DNA of 64,000 bases from Haloarcula japonica DSM 6131 (GCF_000336635.1 NZ_AOLY01000037.1:439199-503198); one strand, 5' to 3'. Positions 8,249-17,495 are shown, counted from the first letter of the stretch. Translations and numbers: made by a program. Notes: generated by a model not told the origin, from the sequence alone.

Positions 8249-9115
8249 TTAGATCGCAACCCACGCCAGCACAATGACAGCAGCCCCGACCACTGTCGAC
8301 GCGACGGCGTGCGTTCGGAGTTCATCGAGCAGGTCGTGAGAGTGGTCATGGAGTTCACAGACCTCGTCGATTTCGCTGCCGGCTTCGCAGTTCGGTAGGA
8401 AGTCCATCGCGACGTGGAGGAAGATGCCGGCGGCGAATCCGAAGATAACTGCGTTGAGAAACGCGGACTCCGGAACTGGAAGCAGCGCTGACGGGATTGC
8501 TGTCAGACCAACACCGGCCGCGGGGAGCAACAGCGCTGAGGCGGACTTGTCGTTGCGTCCGAGCCGCCGGGCGGCGGCATAGCCGGCCGGCCCTTTGTGC
8601 GAAACGATGGCGAGGCCGAGCAGGATACCCAGTTCCGGCATCGAAGCATAGACCAGCCCGATGACCAGTCCGGCCGAGAGCGCGTGAGCGGCGATGGCGA
8701 GTGTTGTTATGTCGAAGGAAGTCTCGATGTGGGTCAGCCGGTGGCCGATAGTGTGGGTGCCGTAGCCGGTGACCAGGCCAGCGGCGATGCCGACGCCGCC
8801 GATTCGCGCTGCGCCGGCCTGACCACCCAGTCCCATCGCCTGCGGGACGAGGAACATGGCCGCCGACGTGACCATCGCCCCGCTCGCGAGGCCGTAGCCC
8901 CAGACCAGTCGGTAAGGGTTCGTCTCGTCGGCCCGTGCACCGAGCCACGCGCCGAGTCCCATCGCCACGAACGCGACCCAGGAGATAACGAGGACCTTAC
9001 TCGCCCCACCGGTGGCTGCGACGCCGGACAGGATCACCAGGCCGACGACACTCGCGATACCGGCAGTTGATACCCGGCCACTATTATTAAAAACCGAAGT
9101 TGAGTTAATAGACAT
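8249..9115 (-). CDS. ZIP-family divalent metal transporter
   Basis: This 288-residue polytopic membrane protein has about eight hydrophobic segments. ZIP signatures are the His-containing amphipathic helices HALSAGLVIGLVYASMPE (TM4) and SHKGPAGYAAA (TM5), plus HVAMDFLP in a late helix. A cytoplasmic-like HDHSHD cluster near residue 257 may bind metal. Members take up zinc, iron or manganese into the cytoplasm. Convergent with the cyclodeaminase gene; a duplicated fragment of that gene lies between them. Confidence 0.85.
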   Translation of the reverse strand: MSINSTSVFNNSGRVSTAGIASVVGLVILSGVAATGGASKVLVISWVAFVAMGLGAWLGARADETNPYRLVWGYGLASGAMVTSAAMFLVPQAMGLGGQAGAARIGGVGIAAGLVTGYGTHTIGHRLTHIETSFDITTLAIAAHALSAGLVIGLVYASMPELGILLGLAIVSHKGPAGYAAARRLGRNDKSASALLLPAAGVGLTAIPSALLPVPESAFLNAVIFGFAAGIFLHVAMDFLPNCEAGSEIDEVCELHDHSHDLLDELRTHAVASTVVGAAVIVLAWVAI

Positions 9116-9160
9116 TACCTATAATCACTGGTCTGTTACTAATAAACCCATCGGTGGCGG

Positions 9161-9856
9161 TCACCGCGTCGTTGACCGATAGTCTCCCCAGTCGAGGACG
9201 CCGCCGTCCAATGCTGACGGGTCAGCATCCCGGAGCGCCCAGAGAACCATTTCGGCGACGGATTCCGGGTCGCGTCCCCCGTCACCGGAGAGGTCCGTCG
9301 CGACCTGTCCGGGGTCGACTGCGCCCACCGGCGTATCGAGATCGACCGCAAACCCGCGAGCAACAGCCTCCGCGGCGGCCTTCGAGACAGCGTACGAGCC
9401 GTAGCCGGGCATTCCCTCGCGGGCGACGACGCCCGTCGGAACGACGATGCGGGCGTCCGGGCCGAGGTGTGGGACGGCTTCGCGGATCGTCGAGAACACG
9501 CCGCGGGCATTTGTCCGGAGGTGGTCGTCGAAGGCGGCGTAAGACTCCTCGGTAAGCGGTGTCTCGCCGGCGGTGCCGTGGTAGACGCCGGCGTTGGCGA
9601 CGACGTACCGTATCGCACCGTTCCCCTCCCGCGTGGCAGTTTCGACCAGTCGTTCTACGTCGTACTCGTCGCGCACGTCAGCGCGAATCGCAGTCACGGA
9701 GCCCCCCGCGTCCCGGATATCGGCCTCGACACGCTCAAGCGCCTCGGCGTCGCGGGCACAGATGACCGTATGTGCGCCCGCCTCGGCCACTGCGTGGGCT
9801 ATCTGCTCACCGATGCCTCTGCTCGCGCCCGTGACGACAGCGGTCGCACCGTCCAT
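9161..9856 (-). CDS. Short-chain dehydrogenase/reductase (SDR)
   Basis: From ATG at 9856 the protein has 231 residues. Classical SDR landmarks are the nucleotide-binding TGASRGIGEQI near the N-terminus, the NANAG-type block VANAG, and the catalytic Ser plus YGSYAVSKAAAE (Tyr-x3-Lys). The C-terminal part DLDTPVGAVDPGQVATDLS matches the family substrate loop. The substrate is not deducible. Upstream in-frame ATGs at 9868 and 9892 are possible starts, but the classical fold begins immediately after MDGATAVV. Divergent from aroA. Confidence 0.85.
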   Translation of the reverse strand: MDGATAVVTGASRGIGEQIAHAVAEAGAHTVICARDAEALERVEADIRDAGGSVTAIRADVRDEYDVERLVETATREGNGAIRYVVANAGVYHGTAGETPLTEESYAAFDDHLRTNARGVFSTIREAVPHLGPDARIVVPTGVVAREGMPGYGSYAVSKAAAEAVARGFAVDLDTPVGAVDPGQVATDLSGDGGRDPESVAEMVLWALRDADPSALDGGVLDWGDYRSTTR

Positions 9857-9965
9857 CCCTGGAACCATAGCGGAGGTACCGCTGCCAGCCACAAGGTCGT
9901 TGCTCCCACCGTCGATGGGGTGAGAGAGCGGTAGCCTCTTGTCGAACGCCCGCTACCGACCGGGC

Positions 9966-11255
9966 ATGGACATCACGATTACCGAATCGACGGTCGAGGG
10001 AACGGCGCAAGCGCCGCCATCGAAGAGCTACACGCACCGGGCGGTGCTGGCCGCGGGATACGCCGACGGTGCAGTCGTCCACGACCCGCTCGTGAGTGCG
10101 GACACGAAGGCCACGATGCGAGCGGTCGAGGCTTACGGCGGCAGCGTCTCGCTGGCAGCGGACGAATCGACGGTCGAGGTCACGGGCTTCGACGGCCGGC
10201 CGGGCACGCCGGACGACGTTATCAGCTGTGCCAACAGCGGGACGACAATGCGACTGGTCACTGCGACAGCCGCGCTCCAGGACGACCTCACAGTGTTGAC
10301 CGGCGACGGGTCCCTCCGGTCGCGCCCGCAGGGGCCGCTGCTCGACGCCGTCGAACAACTGGACGGCGACGCCGAGTCGACCCGCCGGAACGGCCAGGCT
10401 CCGCTCGTGGTCGGCGGCGGCATCGACGGCGGTGCGGTCGAAATCCCAGGCGACGTGTCCTCGCAGTACATCACCGCACTGCTGATGGCCGGGGCTGTCT
10501 CGTCGGACGGCATCGACATAGACCTGACGACAGAACTGAAGTCGTCGCCGTATGTCGACATCACACTGGAAGTGCTGGACGACTTCGGTGTCGACGCCGA
10601 GAAGACCGACGCTGGGTTCACCGTCGAGGGCGGCCAGTCCTACGCGCCCGGCGGTGGCGACTACAACGTCCCCGGGGACTTCTCGTCGATGAGCTACCTG
10701 CTCGCGGCGGGTGCACTCGCCGCCGAGGACGGCCTGCGCGTCACGTCGGCGTTCCCAAGTGCCCAGGGCGACGCCGCCATCGTCGACATCCTCGACCGGA
10801 TGGGCGCTGATCTCGACTGGGACAGGGAAAACGGCGAAATCACCGTCTCGCAGTCCGAACTGACTGGCATCGAGGTCGGGGTCGAGGACACGCCCGACCT
10901 CCTGCCGACCATCGCGACGCTGGGGGCCGCCGCCGACGGCGTCACGCGGATCACCGACGCCGAGCACGTCCGGTACAAGGAGACCGACCGCGTGAGCGCG
11001 ATGGCCGAGGAGCTGACGAAGATGGGCGCTGAAGTCGAGGAGAAACAGGACGAGCTCATCGTCTACGGCGAAGACAGCGATCTCGTCGGCACGACCGTCG
11101 AGGGCCGCGCGGATCACCGCATCATCATGTCGCTGGCCGTCGCGGGCCTCGTCGCCGACGGCGAGACGACCGTCGCCGGCGCGGAACACGTCGACGTGTC
11201 CTTCCCGGACTTCTTCGACGTCCTCGATTCGCTCGGGGCGGCCGTCAAGCGGTAG
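9966..11255 (+). CDS. aroA: 3-phosphoshikimate 1-carboxyvinyltransferase (EPSP synthase)
   Basis: This 429-residue protein has EPSP synthase signatures: the opening [19 protein letters not shown], the PEP-binding [33 protein letters not shown], and the C-terminal HVRYKETDR...[12 protein letters not shown]. It transfers enolpyruvyl from PEP to shikimate 3-phosphate in aromatic amino-acid synthesis. Start ATG 9966 gives the canonical N-terminus (an upstream ATG at 9939 adds nine atypical residues). aroC follows 96 bp downstream, so the last two steps of the chorismate pathway are linked. Confidence 0.96.
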   Translation: MDITITESTVEGTAQAPPSKSYTHRAVLAAGYADGAVVHDPLVSADTKATMRAVEAYGGSVSLAADESTVEVTGFDGRPGTPDDVISCANSGTTMRLVTATAALQDDLTVLTGDGSLRSRPQGPLLDAVEQLDGDAESTRRNGQAPLVVGGGIDGGAVEIPGDVSSQYITALLMAGAVSSDGIDIDLTTELKSSPYVDITLEVLDDFGVDAEKTDAGFTVEGGQSYAPGGGDYNVPGDFSSMSYLLAAGALAAEDGLRVTSAFPSAQGDAAIVDILDRMGADLDWDRENGEITVSQSELTGIEVGVEDTPDLLPTIATLGAAADGVTRITDAEHVRYKETDRVSAMAEELTKMGAEVEEKQDELIVYGEDSDLVGTTVEGRADHRIIMSLAVAGLVADGETTVAGAEHVDVSFPDFFDVLDSLGAAVKR

Positions 11256-11351
11256 GACGGCGGGCACACCGACGCTATCGCCGTCAGTAGCCGGGATCGG
11301 TATCAGTCACATCTACAAGGTTCAAATGCCCCCGCCCCCGACACCACTGTA

Positions 11352-12599
11352 ATGAACGGCAACGAGTTCGGTCGTCTGTTCCGCATGACGACCTACGGCG
11401 AGTCCCACGGGGAGGCGATGGGCTGTACCGTCTCCGGCGTTCCGGCGGGCGTGGAACTCTCGGAAGAAGAGATACAGAAAGACCTCGACCGGCGCAAGCC
11501 CGGCCAGTCGATGATCACCACTTCCCGGGGCGAACCGGACAAGGTGACGATCAACTCGGGGATTCAGGACGGCTACACCACCGGGACACCCATCGGGATG
11601 GTCATCCAGAACAAGGACGCCCGCTCGGGCAAGTACGAGCCGTTCATCACGGCTCCGCGACCGTCCCACGGGGACTACACCTACTCCGCGAAGTTCGGGA
11701 CGCGGAACTGGGGCGGCGGCGGCCGCTCCTCCGCTCGCGAGACCGTCAACTGGGTCGCCGCCGGCGGCGTCGCTAAGCAGGTCCTCGAACAGTCCGACTA
11801 CGACGTCCGGATCAAGGCCCACGTCTGCCAGATCGGCGACGTCGAGTCGGGCCCGGTCACCTTCGAGGACATGCTCGAACACAGCGAGGAAAACGAGGTC
11901 CGCTGTGCCGACCCCGAGGCCGCCGAGGAGATGCGCGACCTGGCCGACAAGCACCAGAAGGAGGGTGACTCCATCGGCGGCGCGATCTATTTCGAGTGTC
12001 GGGGCGTCCCCTCCGGTCTCGGCGCGCCGCGGTTCGATAGCTTCCCGTCCCGCCTGGGCCAGGCGATGTACTCCATCCCGGCGGTCAACGACTTCGAGTA
12101 CGGCATCGGTCGCGAAGCTCGGACGACCAAGGGCAGCGAGTACACCGAGAACTGGGAGTTCGACGACAGCGAGGCGACAGCCTCGGAGAGCGCGAGCGGC
12201 GACGAGCCGCGAGCGACGGGCCACCCCACGCCCGTCGGCAACGACCACGGCGGCATCCAGGGCGGCATCACGACCGGCCAGCCCATCTACGGCGAGGTCT
12301 CCTGGCACGCGCCCGTCTCGATTCCCAAGACCCAGAAGACGGTCGACTGGGAGACGCGTGAGGAGAAGGAGATCACCGTCACCGGCCGGCACGACCCGGT
12401 GCTGCCGCCGAGAGCCGTCCCGGTCGTGGAGGCCATGCTCGCCTGTACCGTCCTCGACTTCATGCTGCTGAGCGGCCGAATCAACCCCGACCGACTCGAC
12501 GACCGGCCGGGCGAGTACGACACCGACTACCACCCGTCCAGTCCACAGAACGACCCCGAGGACGCGGACACCCACGCAAAGACCGTCGACGAGGAGTAA
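11352..12599 (+). CDS. aroC: Chorismate synthase
   Basis: The 415-residue protein opens with NEFGRLFRMTTYGESHGEAMGC, the chorismate synthase signature. Later landmarks include GRSSARETVNWVAAGGVAKQVL and GNDHGGIQGGITTGQP, which hold residues for FMN and EPSP binding. It converts EPSP to chorismate using reduced FMN. It is longer than the typical 360-390 residues because of an acidic insert near residue 275 (EATASESASGDEPRATG) and an acidic C-terminal tail, both typical halophilic additions. The uracil-DNA-glycosylase-like gene starts one base after its stop. Confidence 0.96.
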   Translation: MNGNEFGRLFRMTTYGESHGEAMGCTVSGVPAGVELSEEEIQKDLDRRKPGQSMITTSRGEPDKVTINSGIQDGYTTGTPIGMVIQNKDARSGKYEPFITAPRPSHGDYTYSAKFGTRNWGGGGRSSARETVNWVAAGGVAKQVLEQSDYDVRIKAHVCQIGDVESGPVTFEDMLEHSEENEVRCADPEAAEEMRDLADKHQKEGDSIGGAIYFECRGVPSGLGAPRFDSFPSRLGQAMYSIPAVNDFEYGIGREARTTKGSEYTENWEFDDSEATASESASGDEPRATGHPTPVGNDHGGIQGGITTGQPIYGEVSWHAPVSIPKTQKTVDWETREEKEITVTGRHDPVLPPRAVPVVEAMLACTVLDFMLLSGRINPDRLDDRPGEYDTDYHPSSPQNDPEDADTHAKTVDEE

Positions 12600-12600
12600 G

Positions 12601-13227
12601 ATGGACGCCGAACAGGAGTCCAAGTCGAACCCGTTCGGGATGGACGAAGAGTGCCAGAACTGCCCGGCACTGTGTGAGACGCGCGAGAACGTCGTCCACG
12701 GCTACGGCGACGTGGGCGCTGAGTTCATCGTCCTCGGCGACTCGCCAGCAGCTGGCGCTGACGAGTCCGGAATCCCATTCATCGGCGAGCAGGAGCGTGA
12801 ACTGCTCGACATCCTCGCCGCGGTCGACATGTGCTCGGACCCGGACGCCGACAGACCGCAGTTACAGAACACCTTCCTGACCTACGTCACTCGCTGCCGC
12901 CATCCAGACAGGGATGCGACTGACGAGGAAATCGTCAACTGCGAACCGTATCTCAACAGCGAGATACGGATGATAAACCCCGAAATCCTGCTGCCGGTCG
13001 GGCAGCGCCCCCTCGAAGAGTTAGCCTTCGAGTACACGACGATGAGCGAGGACGAACTCGATATCGAGGACCGGCATGCGACGACGATCCGCGGCCGCGG
13101 ATTCGAGATCCTCCCGATGATTCCGCCGAGCGAACAGACTGACGAGGAACGGACGGCGTTTCTAGAACACTTCAGTGAAACGCTTGGCCAAGACTACCGG
13201 CAGACGAAGGGCCGACGCGGACGATAG
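12601..13227 (+). CDS. Uracil-DNA glycosylase-superfamily protein, Fe-S type, atypical active site
   Basis: This 208-residue protein resembles family 4 uracil-DNA glycosylases. Cys18-x2-Cys21, Cys99 and Cys114 are spaced like their [4Fe-4S] ligands. The motif-1 region reads GDSPAAGADESGIPFIGEQ in place of GEAPG...D..G.PF.G. The distal motif that is normally His-Pro-Ser/Ala reads Pro175-Pro-Ser, so the usual His is absent. The fold and cluster seem kept, but base-excision activity is doubtful. The gene begins immediately after aroC and is probably cotranscribed with it. Its stop abuts the stop of the convergent zinc-ribbon gene. Confidence 0.65.
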   Translation: MDAEQESKSNPFGMDEECQNCPALCETRENVVHGYGDVGAEFIVLGDSPAAGADESGIPFIGEQERELLDILAAVDMCSDPDADRPQLQNTFLTYVTRCRHPDRDATDEEIVNCEPYLNSEIRMINPEILLPVGQRPLEELAFEYTTMSEDELDIEDRHATTIRGRGFEILPMIPPSEQTDEERTAFLEHFSETLGQDYRQTKGRRGR

Positions 13228-13770
13228 TCAGGTATCAGACTGGACTTCGGTCTCAGTGGTCTGGAGCAACTCGTCCGGGCTCGACACTGTCCCGTACTCT
13301 GTTGCTGCCTGTAACCGGTTTTCGGCATCGTGGCGGTACTGGCTCGCCTGTGTCGATTCACCCTGTTCGCTGGCGTAGGTCATACCGCTGAGCCACTCGG
13401 CAGCCTGCCAGAAACAAGTCGCTTTCTTGCGCGCTCGTTCCGACAACTCGGTCAGCGCATTATCGTCCGCTTCACGAACAGCCGTCGTGAACTCCTCGAC
13501 GCTTTCCTCGAAGTCCGATGCGGCACTGTCGAACCCACCGCGAGCGAGCGCCATCTCCTCGTCCTCGACGGTTGCCAATGCGTCGGATAGCTGGCGGCGT
13601 GCCTCACGATACCGTATGTAGCCGACATGGTACGCCCGCTGTGCTGCTGCGGTCCCGGACAGCGTGGCTTCGCGTTCGCAGTCACGACACACGATCTTCG
13701 GTTGCGAGTCACCAAGAACACGGTACTCCGACCCACATCCGTCACATCTGTAGGTCTGGGATTGCTCCAT
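13228..13770 (-). CDS. Zinc-ribbon helical protein of unknown function
   Basis: This 180-residue protein opens with a zinc ribbon (CDGCGSEY ... CRDCERE, about residues 9-34), followed by roughly 130 residues of predicted alpha-helix with acidic faces. There is no catalytic signature. Start ATG 13770 places the ribbon at the N-terminus; an upstream Met at 13836 would add 22 basic residues. It is divergent from the DUF2064-like gene, and the AT-rich 100 bp between them probably holds both promoters. Confidence 0.65.
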   Translation of the reverse strand: MEQSQTYRCDGCGSEYRVLGDSQPKIVCRDCEREATLSGTAAAQRAYHVGYIRYREARRQLSDALATVEDEEMALARGGFDSAASDFEESVEEFTTAVREADDNALTELSERARKKATCFWQAAEWLSGMTYASEQGESTQASQYRHDAENRLQAATEYGTVSSPDELLQTTETEVQSDT

Positions 13771-13870
13771 ATAGTTTCTCTTAGTTATCAAATACTGCTC
13801 ACATCTTATAATTGTTCTGTCGCTGCACCGGAACACAAGCGACTAATCACAGTCGGGCCGAGAAGTCAGT

Positions 13871-14623
13871 ATGACTACGGTAACTGTGCTGGCTGATCCG
13901 CCAGTCGAAGGGTTCGTGTTGCAGGATCTGGCGGGCGGCATCGTAGACGACGCCGAGGCCGCCGAGCTATACGAAGCCATGCTGCTCGACGTCTGTCGGG
14001 CGGTGGAGATCAGCGGTGCCGAGCTGTTGGTGAACTACCGCCCATCGGAGCAGGTCCCGGATGGTGTCGACCCCGAAACCGCGGTTCGGGAGCCAGTGAC
14101 AGCGGCCCTCGAATCACCGGGCAACGCCCGATTCGAGGTACAGGTCGGTTCGACGTTCGCCGGTCGGGTCGGGAACACTGTCACACACCTCCTCGACCGG
14201 GAAGACGTCGCAACCGTTGCCGCCGTCGAGCCGACAGCGACACTGTTGAACCGCCAACTCATCGACAGCGCGGCGATGAAACTCCGCTCCAGCGGCGTGG
14301 TTCTCGGCCCCGCTGCGGGCGGCCGGGTCTACTACGCTGGCTTCGGTGAGCCGATAGATTTCGAGGACAGCTACACCACCCCGTCGGTCGAAACCATCGG
14401 CGAGCGTGCCGCAGATGCTGGTCTCGATGTGGACTTCCTCCCCTCAGCGCCCGTCCTCGAAACGCAATCTGACCTCGAAACGATGGTTCCGCTGCTACGC
14501 GCCCGGAATCGGGCTGGTCGGGTCGTACCGCAACGGACGATGGCGTTTCTCGATGACCTCGGAATCCGTGTTGTCGACGACAACGGCGAACCGACCGTGG
14601 TCCGAGAGACCGACAGGTCTTAG
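13871..14623 (+). CDS. DUF2064-like GT-A-fold nucleotidyl/glycosyltransferase-type protein
   Basis: This 250-residue soluble protein resembles the DUF2064 (TIGR04282) group of GT-A-like transferases: N-terminal strand TTVTVLADPPVEG, LLVNYRPSEQ, a central QVGSTFAGRVGNTVTHLL block and the GPAAGGRVYYAGFGEP region typical of CofC-like folds. The usual DxD metal motif is weak. The activity is unknown and the identification is tentative. It ends 26 bp before tRNA-Ser(TGA). Confidence 0.55.
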   Translation: MTTVTVLADPPVEGFVLQDLAGGIVDDAEAAELYEAMLLDVCRAVEISGAELLVNYRPSEQVPDGVDPETAVREPVTAALESPGNARFEVQVGSTFAGRVGNTVTHLLDREDVATVAAVEPTATLLNRQLIDSAAMKLRSSGVVLGPAAGGRVYYAGFGEPIDFEDSYTTPSVETIGERAADAGLDVDFLPSAPVLETQSDLETMVPLLRARNRAGRVVPQRTMAFLDDLGIRVVDDNGEPTVVRETDRS

Positions 14624-14649
14624 AAGGCCCACCGAATATGCTTGCCTGC

Positions 14650-14733
14650 GGTGGGATGGCAGAGCGGCCTATTGCGCCTGCCTTGAAAGCAGGTATCCTC
14701 ACGGATTCCTGGGTTCAAATCCCAGTCCCACCG
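14650..14733 (+). tRNA. tRNA-Ser (anticodon TGA)
   Basis: A class II tRNA of 84 nt. The acceptor arms GGTGGGA / TCCCACC pair fully, with G as discriminator. The anticodon stem CCTGC/GCAGG encloses CTTGAAA (anticodon TGA at 14684-14686). A long variable arm follows, then the T-arm CTGGG-TTCAAAT-CCCAG. No intron is present and no CCA is encoded. Codes for UCA/UCN serine codons. An AT-rich patch begins just downstream. Confidence 0.95.
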
Positions 14734-14949
14734 TGTTACTCCGAGCGAATACGCGAGGAGCTATCGGTACGTACTGGCGGTTTTTGGTGGTTCGCCGCTC
14801 TATCCCCGTAGCGTTCACACCCACGTAATCTAGATTCATTGTGATAAATCCTAGGTACGATAGCCTCGGGGCTAATCTGGCCTGTCTTGACCGACCACTT
14901 TCACCGTGGTTTGCGGACCTTTACACTCCCTTGCAAGAGATGCCTTCAC

Positions 14950-15225
14950 ATGGCATTGATTGTTCGATGCGTAAACGTAGATACCAACCCGCAAGACTGC
15001 CGAGACATTGAAACAATTGGCTTCGACGCTGAAGAGGGAAGGATTGCTACCCGAACACCCGCCCAAGTATATGACCTTATAGAAAAAGAGGGGTATAACG
15101 TAGTGGTAGAGCATAACGGAGAACGAACAGACGTTAATGCTGTGAAGCGGGGTACGACAAAGTATGTTCGCAGTGAGCCAAACGACACAAAGAACGATAA
15201 TCTTCTAAAACAGGATAGTTGCTAA
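14950..15225 (+). CDS. DUF3892 domain protein
   Basis: This 91-residue protein matches the DUF3892 pattern: N-terminal strand ALIVRCVNVD, a helix PAQVYDLIEKEGYNVVVE, then KYVRSEPNDTKNDNLLKQDSC, where the DNLL.L..C ending is diagnostic. The function is unknown. Codon use is strikingly AT-rich for this genome (ATA, AAA, TAT, AAT), a sign of horizontal transfer. It lies 216 bp after tRNA-Ser(TGA) and just before the wHTH/TM gene. ATG 14950 starts the domain cleanly; the frame extends 21 codons upstream. Confidence 0.7.
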   Translation: MALIVRCVNVDTNPQDCRDIETIGFDAEEGRIATRTPAQVYDLIEKEGYNVVVEHNGERTDVNAVKRGTTKYVRSEPNDTKNDNLLKQDSC

Positions 15226-15240
15226 TCTGGATAGGTCTCT

Positions 15241-15714
15241 ATGAATGAGCCAGATTGGGCTAAGATTCTGAAATGTCTTCATAACAATAATGGAGAGATT
15301 CGTCGGACCGCATTATCCGACGAACTTAGCAAAGAGGAAGTGACACCCGAAATCCAAGAGGAGGCATTATATGATGGTTTGCGTGAAAATGTTGAGTTGC
15401 TAAACAAGGAAACGCAAGAAATTGCAGAAATGCGGGAGCATCTTCAAAATACAGGCCTTGTGTCCTATGATAATAATAAAGAATATGCCGCTCTCCAACT
15501 AACCACAGACGGGTTTGAGGTAGCCCACGAGCGTGAACTGTCAAGACGAGATAACCGCATCAACCAGTCACTCGTGTTTTTCACCTTTGTCCTCGTCCTC
15601 GCTCAAATTGTGGATGTAATTCCCGCTGATGATTGGGTGAAGGTGTTGTCGGCATTCATCATATTGGTGGGGATGTTGGCCGTGACAATTTATACCGATA
15701 TCCTTTCCATATAA
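15241..15714 (+). CDS. Winged-helix-like protein with two C-terminal membrane segments
   Basis: This 157-residue protein of unknown function begins with a helix-rich region resembling a winged helix (KILKCLHNNNGEIRRTALSDEL ... TGLVSY...LQLTTDGFEVAHE). Two transmembrane segments follow (LVFFTFVLVLAQIVDVI and VLSAFIILVGMLAVTIYT), ending at the C-terminus. The layout suggests a membrane-tethered regulator or a small membrane effector. Codon use is AT-rich and non-halophilic, like the DUF3892 gene 15 bp upstream; the two probably form one operon of foreign origin. Confidence 0.6.
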   Translation: MNEPDWAKILKCLHNNNGEIRRTALSDELSKEEVTPEIQEEALYDGLRENVELLNKETQEIAEMREHLQNTGLVSYDNNKEYAALQLTTDGFEVAHERELSRRDNRINQSLVFFTFVLVLAQIVDVIPADDWVKVLSAFIILVGMLAVTIYTDILSI

Positions 15715-16067
15715 TCTGAAACAACGAGTTACAAGTCTCGCCCTCAAATCCACCCCCTCCCCAGTGGAGTGTGGGACCCGTTCGCTCAGTAGTTTCGACG
15801 GGGGAGGTAGGTGTTCCACTGAGTTTGGGAGTCTGTTTGTAGAGTGCACAACCTGTGATGAGGAACCGGCGAGCCGCGGCCGACGCAACGACGTGCGTTC
15901 GGCCGTCATGCTCTGGTTTGAACACGACCCACACGACAGTCGGCCCAGTTCAGGAACGCACAGAAGAGGGAAGTACAGAATTTACCGCTTTCTGACTTGT
16001 AGGAACAGTATACTGGATTCAGGCAATCAGGCGGTTTTATGTCGGTGGTCCGGGTTATATCCATGTA
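15715..16067. other. 353-bp gap with no convincing gene
   Basis: This stretch lies between the foreign AT-rich patch and the surface-protein gene. A forward frame from 15764 to 16078 stays open and contains FVECTTCDEE, which recalls small haloarchaeal Cys-pair proteins, but the rest is not protein-like. It is best read as degenerate sequence plus the upstream region of the next gene. I found no clear copy of the tRNA-Ser 3' end, so no attachment site is called. Confidence 0.5.
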
Positions 16068-17450
16068 ATGGTACGTGAAGATAGGTCCCCAAGACAGCAC
16101 CTTCCGAGCCTCCTAATCGTCTGTGTCGTCTCCCTCCTCCTCGCAGCCACGGCAGCGGGCCCCGCTGTTGCTGAACCGAGTCTGTTCGTCTCCGGCGCGT
16201 CGAAAGACACGAATACGATACTTGCCGGTGACTCAGTGAACGTCACCGCGACAGTCCAGAACACCGGCAGCTCGGGCGGTGCAATGAGCATTGAGTACGT
16301 AGTAAACGGTACAACGAGAGCGACCGAACGGGTAGTCGTCGACGCCAGCTCCTCAGTTGAGCGAACGCGGGCGCTGAAGTTCGATACCCCCGGAACGTAC
16401 AGGATTAAGGTCCAGAGCCCGGGGAATTCAGCCGGGCGAGTCAAGGTCAAACCGGCAATAGTCGAGACCACGCGTACGGACTCGACTATGCGGGAGCTCA
16501 AGATACGCGGTGGGATGGTCCCGACGAACGAACCCTACGTGATGAACGTCTCAGGGCCAACGGATCGCTCGTTTACGCTCCAGTCCTGGACGGTCAACGC
16601 GTCACAGGAGGCGTTCACGCAGGACGTAACGGAGTACACCGATCCCAGTGCGGCAGACATCTCGGTGCCATCCGGTGACGACGCGTCGGTGTTCGGTGTG
16701 GTGACTGTCGGGTCGTCGGACGGCGTCGAGCCGTCGTCGATGCAGTTCGCGCTGGACCGTTCAACACTCCAGTCAGCCGGGATAGCCGCACAGGACGTCC
16801 GCGTGTATCATCGCGTCAACGGATCCTGGAAAGCCGCCGAAACGACCGTCGCTGCGGAGCAGCCCGACCAGATCATTTACGAGGCGGATACCGCAGGGGC
16901 AACGGCCTACGCTATTGGGAAACTCGAGCCGTCGTTCTCCGTCACACGAACGTCGGTCGTCAACGAACAGGCGACAGATGGACATCGTGTCACCGTCAGG
17001 GGGACTGTCGAAAACGCCGGCAGTTCTCCAGGCACGTATGACGCGCAGATGCTGGTCGACGGTGAAGTCGTCAACCAGACATCGGTGACTGTGCCGGCGG
17101 ACACCGAACAGACGGTGACACTGTCGACGGTCATGACGACGCCGGGGACGTTCCAGATCGGCTTCAATGACGTCAACGCCGGCGAGGTTCAGGTAACCGA
17201 GAGCCAGGTCCAGACCGGCGAAGACGGCGGTGCCGAGCCAGAGACGGAACCGACGGGGACGGAACCAGCGGTCCAGACCGAACCCGCGGTTGACGGTGAC
17301 GGCGGACTCGGACCGCTCCCAGCCACAGTCATGGGCATCAGTACGGTACTGGTCATCGGCGGACTTCTCGGTGCGTTGCTGCTGTTCGGCGTCGTCATCG
17401 CGCTCCTCCGGCGGGGTGGCAGCCGGAACGACAGCGGCTTCGAACTGTAG
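16068..17450 (+). CDS. Cell-surface protein with CARDB-like repeats and a PGF-pre-PGF-like domain
   Basis: This 460-residue protein has an N-terminal Sec signal peptide (basic start, then LLIVCVVSLLLAATAAGPAVA). Two CARDB/Ig-like beta domains follow at about 45-135 and 290-370, both with the pattern ILAGDSVNVTATVQNTGSS / RVTVRGTVENAGSSPG. Between them is a region resembling the archaeal PGF-pre-PGF domain (VYHRVNGSWK). A Glu/Thr-rich linker leads to a C-terminal membrane anchor and a short basic tail. It is probably anchored at the outer face of the membrane, with an adhesion or structural role (inferred). Confidence 0.75.
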   Translation: MVREDRSPRQHLPSLLIVCVVSLLLAATAAGPAVAEPSLFVSGASKDTNTILAGDSVNVTATVQNTGSSGGAMSIEYVVNGTTRATERVVVDASSSVERTRALKFDTPGTYRIKVQSPGNSAGRVKVKPAIVETTRTDSTMRELKIRGGMVPTNEPYVMNVSGPTDRSFTLQSWTVNASQEAFTQDVTEYTDPSAADISVPSGDDASVFGVVTVGSSDGVEPSSMQFALDRSTLQSAGIAAQDVRVYHRVNGSWKAAETTVAAEQPDQIIYEADTAGATAYAIGKLEPSFSVTRTSVVNEQATDGHRVTVRGTVENAGSSPGTYDAQMLVDGEVVNQTSVTVPADTEQTVTLSTVMTTPGTFQIGFNDVNAGEVQVTESQVQTGEDGGAEPETEPTGTEPAVQTEPAVDGDGGLGPLPATVMGISTVLVIGGLLGALLLFGVVIALLRRGGSRNDSGFEL

Positions 17451-17466
17451 GCGGGGAGAGAAACCC

Positions 17467-17471
17467 TTTTT
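17467..17471 (+). terminator. T-run after the surface-protein gene
   Basis: A run of five T preceded by C-rich sequence lies 17 bp after the stop at 17450. T-tracts terminate archaeal RNA polymerase. It also sits within the short upstream region of the next gene. Confidence 0.4.
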
Positions 17472-17495
17472 GTGCCAGTGTCCAGAGAGTCGCGT

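Noticed and set aside
9807-11267. Long open frame antisense to aroA
   Set aside because: It mirrors the codon bias of aroA, is Arg/Val/Asp-rich without motifs, and no start or promoter supports it.
11322-12623. 433-codon frame antisense to aroC
   Set aside because: Shadow frame with skewed Arg/Val/Gly composition.
14734-16067. Attachment site copy of the tRNA-Ser 3' end
   Set aside because: Only TCAAATCC (8 bp) near 15746 matches the tRNA; too short to call an att repeat.
15764-16078. Possible small Cys-pair protein gene
   Set aside because: CTTCD is suggestive, but the rest is not protein-like and no start signal is seen.
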